This document shows positions 51,649-59,354 of a DNA stretch of 64,000 nt, in pieces. A model generated the notes under the pieces. The model had not been told where the DNA came from and ran no database searches. It saw only the letters and a list, made by a program, of their open reading frames with translations. The position numbers were made by a program, and so were the translations under genes. The stretch lies in NCBI GenBank assembly GCA_031294825.1, contig JAUMPM010000034.1:8831-72830 (forward strand), given 5' to 3'. The stretch is from Collinsella sp. GTDB lineage: Bacteria; Actinomycetota; Coriobacteriia; Coriobacteriales; Coriobacteriaceae. The first letter of the stretch is position 1; each line of letters opens with the position of its first letter.

Positions 51649-52503
51649 ATGGTCATCGGCGGTTCGGCTACCGATATTGCCGGGGTGATTACGCAGCGTG
51701 CGGCAGAGGCGACGGGGCTCGCGGCAGGGACACCTGTCTTAGTGGGAACGGGCGACTCTGGTGCCGAGGCCATTTCGACGGGTGTATTCCGTCCCGGCGA
51801 TATGATGGTTCAGTTGGGGAGTACGGCGTATTTCATCTACCTAGCTGATCATATGATCGATGATGCCCGCCTGTGGCCAGGGACGTTTATCATTCCCGGA
51901 ACTTACGGGATCTGCGCGGGGACCAATACGGCGGGTGCGCTCACATCGTGGCTGCGCCAAGAGCTGTATCGCGATGTCGTGGAGGCCGAGGACCACGGTG
52001 GCCCCGATGCATATTCGGTTATGGCGCATGATGCCGCCGACGTGGTGCCGGGTGCCGGTGGGCTCCTGTGTCTGCCGTACTTTGCGGGGGAGCGTACTCC
52101 GCTCAATGATCCCGCGGCGCGTGGCGTCTTCTTTGGCCTGACCGTAAGGCATACGCGAGCCCATATGGTTCGCGCCGCCTTGGAAGGCGTCGCGTATACC
52201 GTTGCATCCCATGTCGACATTATCGAGCGAGAGCATGGTCTGCCAATTGGGCGCATTATGCTTGTCGGAGGTGGAACCAAGAATCCAGTTTGGATGCAGG
52301 CTATCGCCGACGTATGCGGGCGCGAGGTCTCGGTTGCCAAGGTTACGGTGGGCGCATGCTTCGGTGATGCCATCATGGCAGCTCTCGCAGGTGGCGCCTA
52401 TGCATCATGGGATGAGCTCGCCCGAGTCCTTGGCGTTGCGCAAACAATCGAGCCCGATATGGCTGCCCACGAGTTGATATGCGTCGCGTCGTCATATCTT
52501 TGA
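51649..52503 (+). pseudogene. FGGY carbohydrate kinase, C-terminal half
   Basis: 284 open codons. After the BtpA-like 'MVIGGS', the sequence 'IAGVITQRAAEATGLAAGTP' and 'VLVGTGDSGAEAISTG' enters the second FGGY domain; 'GERTPLNDPAARGVFFGL' and 'IMLVGGGTKNPVWMQAIADV' are the FGGY C-terminal signatures. The N-terminal domain (about 230 residues, with substrate and ATP contacts) is absent, so no active kinase is expected. It is fused in frame to the BtpA fragment. Confidence 0.78.
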
Positions 52504-52628
52504 CGAATTGTATGCACGCAACCGTGATCTCATGCACGAATTGGTGTAATGCTGCCGAATTGTACTGCCTACCAATAGGGACTGCGTTGTGCGATTCGCA
52601 TGTCCCTTGGCATTTTTGCCCACAGGGG

Positions 52629-53411
52629 TTAGCGAAGGTCAAAAACAGAGTGCGCATTTGCTAAAACTACCGACTCGATGCGCTTTGCGTCACAGTTTTT
52701 GAGTGAGGCAATGCGCATCGAGGTCCTTGTGAGCGATTTGATGAGCGACTGCGCGCTTGTTTCTGTGTTTGTCTCCGCTGGTGCATCGGTCTCGAGCAGT
52801 AAACGATCGAGTGGGATCTGTCGGGCGTATTCGCGACCGCGCTTGGTGGCGAGCATCCGCTCGTTCACGGAAAAATAACAGCCCGCATTACGCGCGCGGA
52901 CGAGCTCGTCCGAGGTGCCGCTAAACCAGTGGAAGATGATGGCGGGGGAGTCGGGGTTTGGGATGAGTAGCCCATGCGATTCGAGGACGTCCAGTACGGT
53001 TCCTGCCGAACGAACGGCGTGAATTGATATTACGCGCCCGGCAAGAGGACGCTGAGCGAGCGCATTGCAGAGCCGGTCAAGTGCCTGCGTTTGCAGCGGC
53101 TCGCTTCCGGCAAAGCGCGCAGAAAAGTCGAGTCCCACCTCGCCGATGTAGCGCTCTTGGGCTGCAACTTCGCAAAGCAGATTGATTTCGTCAAAACCAC
53201 AGTGGCCGTCGGCGAGCCACCAGGGGTGAAGCCCAACGCCGGCGATGATGCCTGTTTGGCGACGGGCGCGCTCGTTTGCGCTAGCGAAGCCGCGTGGATC
53301 GACGCCGCAATCAAATAGACCCAAGCCCAGCGCCGTCGCCTCATCGGCAACGGCGTCCGGGTGAGCCATTAAATCAAGATGGCAGTGTGCATCAAATAAC
53401 CGGGGCTCCAT
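52629..53411 (-). CDS. TatD-family metal-dependent hydrolase
   Basis: 260 residues. 'LFDAHCHLDLMAHP' is the HxH metal motif, 'YIGEVGLDFS' the Glu, 'VISIHAVRSAG' and 'IIFHWFSGTSDEL' the middle histidines, and 'LLLETDAPAE' the last Asp. TatD proteins are 3'-5' DNases or related hydrolases; the sequence is more divergent than housekeeping TatD. It lies 14 bases behind the TcdA gene stop, likely co-transcribed. Confidence 0.85.
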   Translation of the reverse strand: MEPRLFDAHCHLDLMAHPDAVADEATALGLGLFDCGVDPRGFASANERARRQTGIIAGVGLHPWWLADGHCGFDEINLLCEVAAQERYIGEVGLDFSARFAGSEPLQTQALDRLCNALAQRPLAGRVISIHAVRSAGTVLDVLESHGLLIPNPDSPAIIFHWFSGTSDELVRARNAGCYFSVNERMLATKRGREYARQIPLDRLLLETDAPAETNTETSAQSLIKSLTRTSMRIASLKNCDAKRIESVVLANAHSVFDLR

Positions 53412-53425
53412 CTCGGCGCACTCCG

Positions 53426-54220
53426 CTAGTCCAGGCGCTGGCCATCAGCGCGCACGCGCTCGGTGCCGCGCCCGCTGATCTGGCGAATGACCTCGCCGGC
53501 AATCATTTGGCCCATGATGGGGGGCATAAAGCTGGCTGTTCCGAGCTCGGTGCGCTCGTGGATGTTGGAAGGGTCGCGGGGCTGGGTCTTAACCGACTCC
53601 TCGCAGCTAAACAGCACGTGCAGGCTCTTGATGCCGCGCTTCTTACATTCTTTGCGCATGATGCGGCTCATGGGGTCACGTACCGTATCGAAAATGTCGG
53701 CAAAGCGGAGGCACTCGGGATGGAGCTTGTTGGCCCCGCCCATGGAGCTAACCAAACGAATGCCGTGGTCCTGAGCATATTTGGCAATGGTGAGCTTGGC
53801 CGAGATGGTGTCGATGGCGTCGACGACGTAGTCGAGCTTGCCACCCGTCTGCTCCAAAACGCTCGCGAAGAACTCGTCGATGTTGTCGCTCAGCAGGTAT
53901 TCGGTGCGCTTGATAACGGTGGCGGCGGGATTGATATCGCGAATCATGGCTTCCATCACGTCCACCTTGCGCTTACCGACGGTGCTGTGAAAGGCGATGG
54001 CCTGGCGATTGATATTGCTGGGCGCGATGATGTCCTTGTCCAGAATGACGAAATGACCGATGCCGCCGCGGGCGAGTGCCTCGCAGCAATTGGACCCCAC
54101 ACCTCCGCAGCCGAGCACCAGCACCGTAGCATCGGCGAGCTTATCGAGTGCCTCGCGGCCCATGATGATCTCGAGCTTGGTGTCGCGTGTCTCGACGAGA
54201 GCGGCAGCGGTTTCGGTCAT
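53426..54220 (-). CDS. tcdA: tRNA threonylcarbamoyladenosine dehydratase (ThiF/E1-like)
   Basis: 264 residues. 'VLVLGCGGVGSNCCEALARG' is the ATP loop of E1-like enzymes; 'SNINRQAIAFHSTVGKRKVD' and 'DYVVDAIDTISAKL' are the TcdA blocks. It cyclises t6A at position 37 of tRNAs. ATG 54220 is chosen because GGAGG lies 8 bases upstream; the ATG at 54226 directly abuts it. Confidence 0.92.
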   Translation of the reverse strand: MTETAAALVETRDTKLEIIMGREALDKLADATVLVLGCGGVGSNCCEALARGGIGHFVILDKDIIAPSNINRQAIAFHSTVGKRKVDVMEAMIRDINPAATVIKRTEYLLSDNIDEFFASVLEQTGGKLDYVVDAIDTISAKLTIAKYAQDHGIRLVSSMGGANKLHPECLRFADIFDTVRDPMSRIMRKECKKRGIKSLHVLFSCEESVKTQPRDPSNIHERTELGTASFMPPIMGQMIAGEVIRQISGRGTERVRADGQRLD

Positions 54221-54427
54221 AGACATCCTCCGATGGGGAAGCGAATCGTGTTTTAGCTATCGCCATTATAGGTGTTATCGCGATTCCATTTGAGCCCTTG
54301 GGCTTGTTGAAATGGGATCGGGATTCGCATAAGATTGAAGCAGATGGCGCCCGTTGCCGCGGGTTAGCCAACTCCGAAACACGTTTGTAGCGTGAGAAGT
54401 GGCCGTCTTCGCATTACGCGGGGGCGG

Positions 54428-54514
54428 CTATTTCATTCGACCTCCAATGTGGATGCCGAGCTCCACAGCCGCGATTACAAGCAATAACAACGTCAGGACA
54501 TCGTCAATACTCAT
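54428..54514 (-). CDS. 28-residue hydrophobic peptide, type I toxin-like
   Basis: The frame MSIDDVLTLLLLVIAAVELG... ends IGGRMK and has an AAGGAGATG site 5-6 bases upstream. One membrane helix with a basic tail, tiny size and isolation in a 460-base gap resemble holin-like type I toxins of Gram-positive bacteria. A GC-rich imperfect hairpin follows at 54395-54430. The gap 54221-54680 otherwise holds only the sdpR promoter. Confidence 0.55.
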   Translation of the reverse strand: MSIDDVLTLLLLVIAAVELGIHIGGRMK

Positions 54515-54608
54515 AGTCCATCTCCTTCTCGGATAGAGGGAGCTGGCCCATCTGCTTCAACTCCCATTGTAGCTAAAGGCGAACGAATGTTCTATAGATG
54601 TTCCTGTA

Positions 54609-54646
54609 TTAGATAGTTAGACAAACATCTAAATATCGAGTATAGT
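54609..54646 (+). promoter_or_regulatory. sdpR promoter with overlapping operator
   Basis: TTAGAC (54617-54622) and TATAGT (54641-54646), 18 bases apart, form a promoter. TTAGA-N6-TCTAA (54617-54632) is an inverted repeat covering the -35, with an extra half-site TTAGAT at 54609. This suits autorepression by the ArsR-type SdpR. Confidence 0.6.
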
Positions 54647-54680
54647 GTGCGCGTCATGAGAGATGATGAAAGGAGGTCTT

Positions 54681-54959
54681 ATGCCGGGAGAGGGTTTTAA
54701 GGCGCTTGCCGATCCAACGCGACGGCGCATTTTGGAGTTGCTGCGCGAGGGCAATTGCACGGCGGGGGAGCTTGCCGAGCATTTCGATATCAGTAAGCCG
54801 TCGCTGAGCCATCACTTGGCGACGCTCAAAAACGCCGGGTTGGTGACCGACGAGCGCCATGGCCAAAACATCGTATACAGCTTAAACACCACCGTCATGC
54901 AGGATTTAATTGGCTGGTTTATGGGCTTTACAAACACGGAAGGTGATAAGGATGAATAA
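54681..54959 (+). CDS. sdpR: ArsR-family autorepressor, SdpR-like
   Basis: 92 residues of winged helix: 'ALADPTRRRILELLREGNC', 'HFDISKPSLSHHLATLKNAG' (recognition helix), 'VYSLNTTVMQDLIGWF'. The Cys metal motif of ArsR is absent, as in SdpR, which is relieved when SdpI binds its peptide. It overlaps the sdpI gene by 8 bases. AAAGGAGG precedes ATG 54681. Confidence 0.88.
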   Translation: MPGEGFKALADPTRRRILELLREGNCTAGELAEHFDISKPSLSHHLATLKNAGLVTDERHGQNIVYSLNTTVMQDLIGWFMGFTNTEGDKDE

Positions 54960-55656
54960 CGAAAACAAGGGCATTCACCCCACGGGGGTATCGTCGCGCG
55001 TGTGGATTGCGCTGGTCGCTCTGTGCGTCGCCAATGTCGTAGCGCACCTCATGGTGATGCCGAGCTTGCCTGCGCAGATTCCCACGCACTGGGGCGCGAA
55101 CGGCGCCGTCGACGGTTGGGGTCCTAGCTGGATGGCCTCCGCGCTCGGCGTGCTGCCTCTGGCGCTTCTCGCAATGTTCTGCGTGGTGCCGCGCATCGAC
55201 CCCAAAGGTGAGGCATATCGAACCTCGGGCAAGGTCTATCAGGGCTTCGTAATCGCCTTCACCTTGTTCATGTGCGCCATAAGCTGGCTGGGAGAGCTTA
55301 CGGTCTGGGGCGTGGTGCCGGCGGTCGGTTCGGTCAACGTGCTGATTTCCGGTGTTGTCGGTTTGCTGTTCATCGGCGTAGGCAACTACTTGCCGCGTGT
55401 GAAGCAGAACTATACGCTCGGTATAAAGACACCTTGGGCGCTTGCCGATCCCGAAAACTGGCGCCGTACGCAGCGTTTTGGCGGCGCCTGCTTTATGGTG
55501 CTGGGTATTGGCCTGATTGTGATGGGCGTGGCAGGCAGCGTGCTTTCGAGTGAAGTCGTCGCCGCGGTGATTGCGGTTCTGGCGTTTGGTTCGGTTGGAG
55601 CCGTCTACGTCTACTCGTATCTGTTGTGGCGCAAATCGCAGCGAGCCGCTCGTTAA
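54952..55656 (+). CDS. sdpI: SdpI-family immunity/signal membrane protein
   Basis: 234 residues with six membrane helices. The DUF1648 motif 'PAQIPTHWGANGAVDGWG' lies in the first loop, and the SdpI domain 'NYLPRVKQNYTLGIKTPWAL' in the second half. In Bacillus SdpI protects against the SdpC killing peptide and pulls SdpR to the membrane. No sdpABC genes are here, so it may guard against neighbours' toxins or sense another signal. Confidence 0.88.
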   Translation: MNNENKGIHPTGVSSRVWIALVALCVANVVAHLMVMPSLPAQIPTHWGANGAVDGWGPSWMASALGVLPLALLAMFCVVPRIDPKGEAYRTSGKVYQGFVIAFTLFMCAISWLGELTVWGVVPAVGSVNVLISGVVGLLFIGVGNYLPRVKQNYTLGIKTPWALADPENWRRTQRFGGACFMVLGIGLIVMGVAGSVLSSEVVAAVIAVLAFGSVGAVYVYSYLLWRKSQRAAR

Positions 55657-55841
55657 GGTTGCGGAAAACTAGCGTACGCAGTTCATAGTATGTTCTGGGG
55701 GACTTTTCCCAGGTAGTATTAGGGGGGTGTGGGCAACCATGCCCCTTTTTCGTTACGTTTCAGAGCTGGTTTTCTCATTTCGTTTCCACTAAAGCGAATC
55801 AAGAATAGGGAAACAACAGGTAGAAAGGATAAAACAGACAA

Positions 55842-57521
55842 ATGGCGGAGTTTATCTACCAGATGTATCAGGCTCGCAAGGCCCATGGCGACAAGGTGAT
55901 CCTTGACGACGTGACCCTGAGCTTCTACCCCGGTGCCAAGATCGGCGTCGTGGGCCCCAACGGTATGGGCAAGTCGACCCTGCTCAAGATCATGGCCGGC
56001 ATCGAGGAGGTCTCCAACGGCGATGCTAGGCTTACCCCCGGCTACACCGTGGGCATCCTGCAGCAGGAGCCGCCGCTCGACGACGACAAGACCGTCATCG
56101 AGAACGTGCGCATGGCATTTGGCGACATGATCGCCAAGGTCGATCGCTTCAACAAGATCGGCGAGGAGATGTGCGACCCGGATTGCGACATGGACGCCCT
56201 CATGGCCGAGATGGGCAAGCTCCAGGACGAGATTGACGCCGCCGACGGCTGGGATATCGATTCCAAGCTCGGCCAGGCCATGGACGCCCTGCAGCTGCCC
56301 GATTCCGACATGCCGGTCAACGTGCTCTCTGGCGGCGAGCGCCGCCGCGTGGCCCTGTGCAAGCTGCTGCTCGAGGCTCCCGACCTGCTGCTGCTCGACG
56401 AGCCTACGAACCACTTGGACGCCGAGTCGATCCTGTGGCTCGAGCACTTCCTGCACAACTACCAGGGCGCGGTGCTTGCCGTCACGCACGATCGCTACTT
56501 CCTGGATAACGTTGCCGAGTGGATCTGCGAGGTCGACCGCGGTCACCTTTATCCCTACAAGGGCAACTACTCCACGTATCTGGAGACCAAGGCCGCCCGT
56601 ATCGAGGCGCAGGGCAACCGCGACGCCAAGCTCGCCAAGCGCATGGAGGCCGAGCTCGAGTGGGTGCGCAGCTCGCCCAAGGCCCGTCAGGCCAAGAACA
56701 AGGCCCGTCTGGCTCGCTACGAGGAGATGGAGGCCGAGGCCCGCGCAAGCCAGAAACTCGACTGGACCGACATCCGCATCCCTGTGGGCCCGCGTCTGGG
56801 CAACAAGGTGCTTGAGGCCCATCACCTGCACAAGGAGTTCGACGGCCGCGTGCTCATCGATGACCTTTCGTTCACCCTGCCGCGCAACGGCATCGGGGGC
56901 GTCATCGGCCCCAACGGTGTCGGTAAGACCACGCTGTTCAAGACGATTGTGGGCCTGGAGCCGCTGACTTCGGGCTCGCTCGAGGTGGGCGAGACCGTCA
57001 AGATCTCTTACGTCGACCAGAACCGTTCCGGCATCGACCCCGACAAGAACCTGTGGGAGGTCGTCTCGGATGGCCTGGACCACATGATGGTCGGCGAGAC
57101 CGAGGTTCCGAGCCGCGCGTACGTGGCGAGCTTTGGCTTTAAGGGCCAGGACCAGCAGAAGCGCGCTGGCGTACTTTCCGGTGGCGAGCGCAACCGTCTG
57201 AACTTGGCGCTTACGCTCAAGCAGGGCGGCAACCTGCTGCTCCTCGACGAGCCCACGAACGACCTCGATGTCGAGACGCTGTCCTCGCTCGAGGCGGCGC
57301 TGCTCGAGTTCCCGGGCTGTTCGGTGGTCATTAGCCACGACCGTATGTTCCTGGACCGCGTTGCCACGCACATCCTGGCGTGGGAGGGCATCGACGAGAA
57401 TCCGGGCAACTGGTATTGGTTTGAGGGCAACTTCGAGGCCTATCAGGCCAACCGCATCGAGCGCCTGGGCGAGGACGCAGCCCAGCCGCATCGTATCCAC
57501 CGCAAGCTGACGCGTGACTAG
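55842..57521 (+). CDS. ettA: ABC-F translation factor EttA
   Basis: 559 residues with two ABC domains: Walker A 'VVGPNGMGKSTLLKIM' and 'VIGPNGVGKTTLFKTI', signatures 'LSGGERRRVALC' and 'LSGGERNRLNLALTL', and the P-site linker in between ('KARQAKNKARLARYEEME'). The length and the short arm fit EttA, which gates the first peptide bond according to ATP level. GTAGAAAGGA lies upstream of the ATG. Confidence 0.95.
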   Translation: MAEFIYQMYQARKAHGDKVILDDVTLSFYPGAKIGVVGPNGMGKSTLLKIMAGIEEVSNGDARLTPGYTVGILQQEPPLDDDKTVIENVRMAFGDMIAKVDRFNKIGEEMCDPDCDMDALMAEMGKLQDEIDAADGWDIDSKLGQAMDALQLPDSDMPVNVLSGGERRRVALCKLLLEAPDLLLLDEPTNHLDAESILWLEHFLHNYQGAVLAVTHDRYFLDNVAEWICEVDRGHLYPYKGNYSTYLETKAARIEAQGNRDAKLAKRMEAELEWVRSSPKARQAKNKARLARYEEMEAEARASQKLDWTDIRIPVGPRLGNKVLEAHHLHKEFDGRVLIDDLSFTLPRNGIGGVIGPNGVGKTTLFKTIVGLEPLTSGSLEVGETVKISYVDQNRSGIDPDKNLWEVVSDGLDHMMVGETEVPSRAYVASFGFKGQDQQKRAGVLSGGERNRLNLALTLKQGGNLLLLDEPTNDLDVETLSSLEAALLEFPGCSVVISHDRMFLDRVATHILAWEGIDENPGNWYWFEGNFEAYQANRIERLGEDAAQPHRIHRKLTRD

Positions 57522-57531
57522 TAGCAAGTAG

Positions 57532-57560
57532 AAAGGCCGCCACCAAGGGCGGCCTTTCTT
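57532..57560 (+). terminator. Terminator after ettA
   Basis: AAAGGCCGCC-ACCAAG-GGCGGCCTTTCTT, a perfect 10-bp stem. Confidence 0.88.
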
Positions 57561-57800
57561 GTAGCGATTGCACTGCAGCTATGCCCTGGCTGCTGGTTTG
57601 ATTCATAATCAAAGTCATCTCTTTGGGATTAAAGCCCGTTTTTGCTATGAGTGATTTTCTAATTCCGTTTAAAACGTAAAGACGCATTGGGTTGCAAGGA
57701 CATAAGCAAATCGAATTGAAATATAACCAGTGCTGTAACGTTAAAAAAAGATTATAGAATAGGAGTACCTAATAAGTCGCTTCTCTAGAAAGAAGAACAT

Positions 57801-58928
57801 ATGCTTTCGCGTCGTCGTTTTCTGCAACTTGTCGCGTCTTCAATTGTCGCCTTAGCCGCACGTCCGAAAGAGGTTTTTGCTTCGACGGGCAATATTGATG
57901 GTGAGCAGATACAATTTACTTCTGAAATTGCGCAAGAGCTTGCCGATAAATATATAAAGGGACTCCTCGGCTATTCGTATACGCCTTCTGACCCTATTCC
58001 TTTTGTAGATGTTGATGGGTCCCCGCTTGGTTACATTGTTCCGGTTGTGACATCCAATAGAGCCGCGGGCTATTTGGTTTTAGATGCTTCAGATGATGAA
58101 ATACTTACGGGATATCGTTTTGGAGATGGCTTAGTCAGCCCTATGGATCGGGGAGGAGATCTTGGTGTCGAGTCTTATTCGTTCAATAACCCAGTCGTAA
58201 TGATCAATCCATTCGAATTCGGCGTGCAATCTTTGGACGGTTCAATAACAACAAATTGCGGAAGAACAATCCCGGCTGTTTCCATAGAAGGACGGCCTGT
58301 CGTTTTATCGAATAAACCTTCAAGCTGGAACGATGTTGTAATTTACGCAACTCAAATGCAGGATTACACAGTATCTGGATTTCGTTCCATTTCTCAGTTT
58401 ATGTCATATGATGAAAGCGAGATTAAGAGGCTTACCGCCCACTATGCTTGTATGGTGACAGCTTTTTCGAACGTTGCGGAACTGTATGGCATTGCCAATT
58501 TATATAGCGACCCTTCGCAATATATGCAGATATGGAATTACACCAATACCCATGCTCTTTCCGATGAAGAACAGACTGTTCCCGGCGTTGTTTTGGGTGG
58601 AACGCCGATATCAACCTGTGCAACGGGGTTTACAAATTACTGCGCAAGCAGAGGAAGTACTCTTATCGCCCGCACTGTCTCCTCTCCGGCTATCGCGAGC
58701 ATTCAAAATGAGATTAACTCTAATAGACCGAATGTTTTACATGCGAGTTTGTACAACGGATCAGCCCATTCTGTAACAGCGGAGGCTTACGCCACACTTA
58801 CTGGTAAGAAAACTGGAGAGACAAGGCAGATGATTGGCATAGCGGACGGCTGGAATTCATCTTTATCCTTCCTGAAGTATGATCAGAGCTATTATGCGTG
58901 GACTTATGGAACGACTTTTTCGAAGTAG
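57801..58928 (+). CDS. Tat-exported papain-like (C39/C10-type) cysteine protease
   Basis: 375 residues. The start 'SRRRFLQLVASSIVALAARP' is a twin-arginine signal. A propeptide-like half (to about 200) is followed by 'YACMVTAFSNVAELYGI' with Cys217, 'NGSAHSVTAEAYAT' with His323, and 'IADGWN' with Asp349 or Asn352, the order of papain-fold proteases such as streptopain and C39-like enzymes. Codons are AT-rich against the neighbours, suggesting transfer. A lipoprotein gene overlaps its end. Confidence 0.75.
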   Translation: MLSRRRFLQLVASSIVALAARPKEVFASTGNIDGEQIQFTSEIAQELADKYIKGLLGYSYTPSDPIPFVDVDGSPLGYIVPVVTSNRAAGYLVLDASDDEILTGYRFGDGLVSPMDRGGDLGVESYSFNNPVVMINPFEFGVQSLDGSITTNCGRTIPAVSIEGRPVVLSNKPSSWNDVVIYATQMQDYTVSGFRSISQFMSYDESEIKRLTAHYACMVTAFSNVAELYGIANLYSDPSQYMQIWNYTNTHALSDEEQTVPGVVLGGTPISTCATGFTNYCASRGSTLIARTVSSPAIASIQNEINSNRPNVLHASLYNGSAHSVTAEAYATLTGKKTGETRQMIGIADGWNSSLSFLKYDQSYYAWTYGTTFSK

Positions 58929-59298
58929 GGCGATTCGTCTAGCTCTGTCTTTGGTGCTGATGGCTTCATTGGTGGGCTGTTCAACAAAGGAAGAGATATC
59001 GCGCGGAGGTTCCGGAGAAGTGACTGCGACAGACTCAGGTTCATTAGAAATAGCTGGCGGGCATGCCGATGTGATGTTACAAGGAAAAGGCGTGCTTAGG
59101 TCGATTGATGCTGAAGACGCTGTCTGCTCAATAGAGGATTTGAAGACAGGTGAAACTGCATCGTACCGAGTTTCAGATAATGCTGCGAATATGATTGAGT
59201 CGATACCGACTGGAGCGCAGGTTTCTTTTAGATACTTTGCTCCGCAACTTGAGGATGAGCTTGCTTCTCTGGTGTCTATATGCACCGATGACAACTAA
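58906..59298 (+). CDS. Small lipoprotein overlapping the protease gene
   Basis: 130 residues. A basic start, a hydrophobic stretch and a lipobox 'ASLVGCST' indicate a lipid-anchored protein; the rest is a small beta-rich domain ('VMLQGKGVLRSIDAEDAVCS', 'GAQVSFRYFAPQL'). Its ATG 58906 lies inside the protease gene (23-base overlap), so the two are translated together. It may be an inhibitor, anchor or immunity partner of the protease; that is inference. ATG 58879 and 58894 are alternative starts. Confidence 0.7.
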   Translation: MERLFRSRAIRLALSLVLMASLVGCSTKEEISRGGSGEVTATDSGSLEIAGGHADVMLQGKGVLRSIDAEDAVCSIEDLKTGETASYRVSDNAANMIESIPTGAQVSFRYFAPQLEDELASLVSICTDDN

Positions 59299-59311
59299 AA
59301 GGCCTGAATTC

Positions 59312-59354
59312 AAACGGCCTCGGATGGTCAATTGGCTATCCGAGGCCGTTTTTT
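59312..59354. terminator. Terminator shared by convergent genes
   Basis: AAACGGCCTCGGAT pairs with ATCCGAGGCCGTTT and continues into TTTTTT. It closes the protease/lipoprotein operon and overlaps the stop of the minus-strand gene at 59353. Confidence 0.88.

Noticed and set aside
55719..57527. 602-codon minus-strand frame opposite ettA
   Set aside because: Antisense shadow of a well-conserved ABC-F gene.
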